DNA of 64,000 bases, from contig NC_133224.1 of assembly GCF_040436345.1 (NCBI RefSeq), forward strand, positions 7,060,741-7,124,740, read 5' to 3'. Every line of letters begins with the position of its first letter. Within the stretch, counting starts at the first letter, position 1. Shown here in pieces: positions 62,601 to 64,000 of the stretch. The translations under genes were made by a program, and so were the position numbers. A model generated the notes under the pieces. That model was not told the DNA's origin. It was given only the letters and a program-made list of their open reading frames with translations, and made no database searches. The stretch comes from Pagrus major (taxonomy: Eukaryota > Chordata > Actinopteri > Spariformes > Sparidae).

Positions 62601-64000
62601 GTAGAGAACCATTGATGAGAAGGCTGATAATACACAGTATTCCACTTGTGACACTAACAGCTGATTAGTGCCAAGTATGACATATTCCTCCCCAAAAGAA
62701 ACCTGACAGTCATGTTACATAATCTGCTAACCTGTACTTGTAATAGATGCATCTTGTGTTCAGAGTGCAGAGAGCAATTAAAACTCCCCTGGAGGAACAT
62801 GGATGACTTTCATCTTATTCAGGACATGAGTAGTGGTGCACTTCAGCCTCTTGTGGTCAAAATGAGTATTAGAGAAAGAAACACTTCGAAAAATGAGCCT
62901 TAATTTCCTCTTTTCACAGACACAGAAAAAAAAAAATCCATCCTGAAAAATGTTTTCACTCCTACTCAAACATGAAAAGAAAACTACATTTTACAACTCA
63001 CACCATATAAAAAAATGTTTCACTTGCCTTTTGCACGGCTTCTGTACATTTTCTGTTTCCTTACTGTGAATTCTTAAACTTTAACAGATCCAAACAAGGC
63101 TGTTGTGACTCTGCAGCCAAACTGGTCTGAAATATACAGAGGAGAGACGATCACTCTCAGATGTGAGATCAAAGATGGAGGAGACACTGAGTGGGAGTAT
63201 GAATGGAAAACAACCAACTCAGAAAAACCTTCAAATCAAAATGAACACAGAATAAGATTTGCTACTGAATCCCACAGTGGAGACTACAGGTGTAAGGGCA
63301 GAAAGAAAAGTGAAGAGTCTTCAACAGATTGGAGTGATCCCATCAAACTGACAGTATCACACAGTAAGTCACATCACATTTCTTTCAAAGTGAAGATTAT
63401 ACAGCTCATTAAAAGGCTGTTTTGGTTCAAATATATATTTAAAGTAAATCTTCAGTATGTACTGATTGTGCAGAATGTATTTGATCCACTATCAATACAT
63501 GTTTTCATTCTGAAAATAATTTTCCAGCACCACCCCGGCCTGTCCTCACTGTGTCTCCATCATGGCTGAGTGCTGGAGCCTCAGTAACTCTGAGCTGCAG
63601 TGTTGAAGATCAATCTGCAGGATGGAGGTTCTACTGGTATAAGACTGTTCCTGATATATCAAACTACTATTACAGCTATGAGCTGCTACCTGGCAGCAGC
63701 AGTGGGACTGAACAGGATTCCTACATTGTTCATGGACAGACACACACAGCAGGATATATGTGCAGAGCTGGAAGAGGAGATCCAGTGTTGTACACTGATT
63801 GCAGTAAACCTAAGTTTGTCTGGTCTGCAGGTCAGTTTGTTTCTATCTCTTAAGAAACAGATGTTATATCAGCTCTGTTCATCTTTTTCCTAAATGATGA
63901 TAAACATACAGTATCTTGAAAAAAAGAATATTAATTTACTGTGGTCTGATGAGCTTGTCTCTCTCACTACGTCAAGCTAAACTTCATGCTTTCCACCTTA
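57953..64000 (+). CDS. FCRL-like receptor gene F, 5' part (runs off window)
   Basis: Exons seen: 57953-57989 and 58361-58393 (signal, MGHTLLGVLGLL then LLNTLLYGHAE), Ig 60468-60728 (I), 61374-61640 (II), 63088-63363 (V) and 63528-63830 (VI). Phases agree. Types III and IV are absent: the 1.45-kb gap 61641-63087 holds unrelated sequence without Ig exons. Types VII and VIII, the membrane exon and the tail should lie beyond 64000. One VI-domain change is notable: the usual TDYS is TDCS (codon near 63798-63800), adding a free cysteine. Intron 2 (58394-60467) contains a GT-rich degenerate tandem repeat and a long (TG)n tract. Same family as genes A to E. Confidence 0.82.
58860..59510. repeat. degenerate GT-rich minisatellite in gene F intron 2
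   Basis: A loose unit of about 45-50 bp recurs, recognisable as GTGACCYTTTNGTNTGTGG followed by a TTGC and TCCACT segment (for example near 59005, 59075 and 59390). Divergence is high, so the boundaries are approximate. Reverse-strand threonine-rich ORFs are artefacts. Confidence 0.55.
59587..59660. repeat. (TG)n microsatellite
   Basis: Pure TG dinucleotide tract of about 37 units. Confidence 0.95.

Noticed and set aside
1-64000. CRISPR arrays, operons, ribosome binding sites
   Set aside because: The window is eukaryotic; the repeats seen are microsatellites, transposons and gene duplications.

Overview
The window is vertebrate nuclear DNA, almost certainly from a teleost fish and probably a percomorph. 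Genes are intron-rich with GT-AG splicing and symmetrical phase 1-1 Ig exons. There are tRNA-derived SINEs, Tc1-like transposons, a fish-type non-LTR retrotransposon fragment and long (TG)n, (TA)n and (AGT)n microsatellites. The species cannot be named from the sequence alone.

Layout. Positions 594-3589 (minus) hold a SLAM-family-like receptor with one V and one C2 Ig domain; its 3' end was not found. Positions 5016-49367 (plus) hold five complete tandem Fc-receptor-like (FCRL/LITR-type) receptor genes, called A to E here: A 5016-10800, B 12239-19609, C 20876-29611, D 30838-39452, E 40775-49367. A small V-set Ig transmembrane gene lies on the minus strand at 52018-53028. A sixth FCRL-like gene, F, begins at 57953 and runs off the right end. 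I joined exons by hand; all five complete genes give uninterrupted frames of 582, 762, 606, 695 and 788 aa with GT-AG introns.

The FCRL-like genes are built from eight recognisable Ig-exon types (I to VIII, my labels), a transmembrane exon and a cytoplasmic cassette of three exons (16, 74 and 51 nt). Composition: A = IV-V-VI-VII-VIII; B = I-II-III-IV-V-VI-VII; C = IV-V-VI-VII-VIII; D = III-IV-V-VI-VII-VIII; E = II-III-IV-V-VI-VII-VIII; F = I-II-V-VI and onwards. The cassette encodes YSALLHGDVCLYETI or a close variant, an ITAM-like YxxL-x7-YxxI. A and B carry it once plus an extra tyrosine exon; C, D and E carry it twice in tandem and lack that exon.

Mobile DNA has shaped the cluster. A Tc1-like transposon with an intact DD34E transposase sits in intron 2 of C. 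A LINE fragment sits in D where exon type II should be. A SINE with a 12-bp target duplication is in C, a palindromic MITE is in E, and a decayed Tc1-type MITE lies at the same intron in C, D and E. D and E are the two halves of a recent tandem duplication of about 9.9 kb. The proteins are inferred to be leukocyte surface receptors; ligands cannot be read from the sequence.
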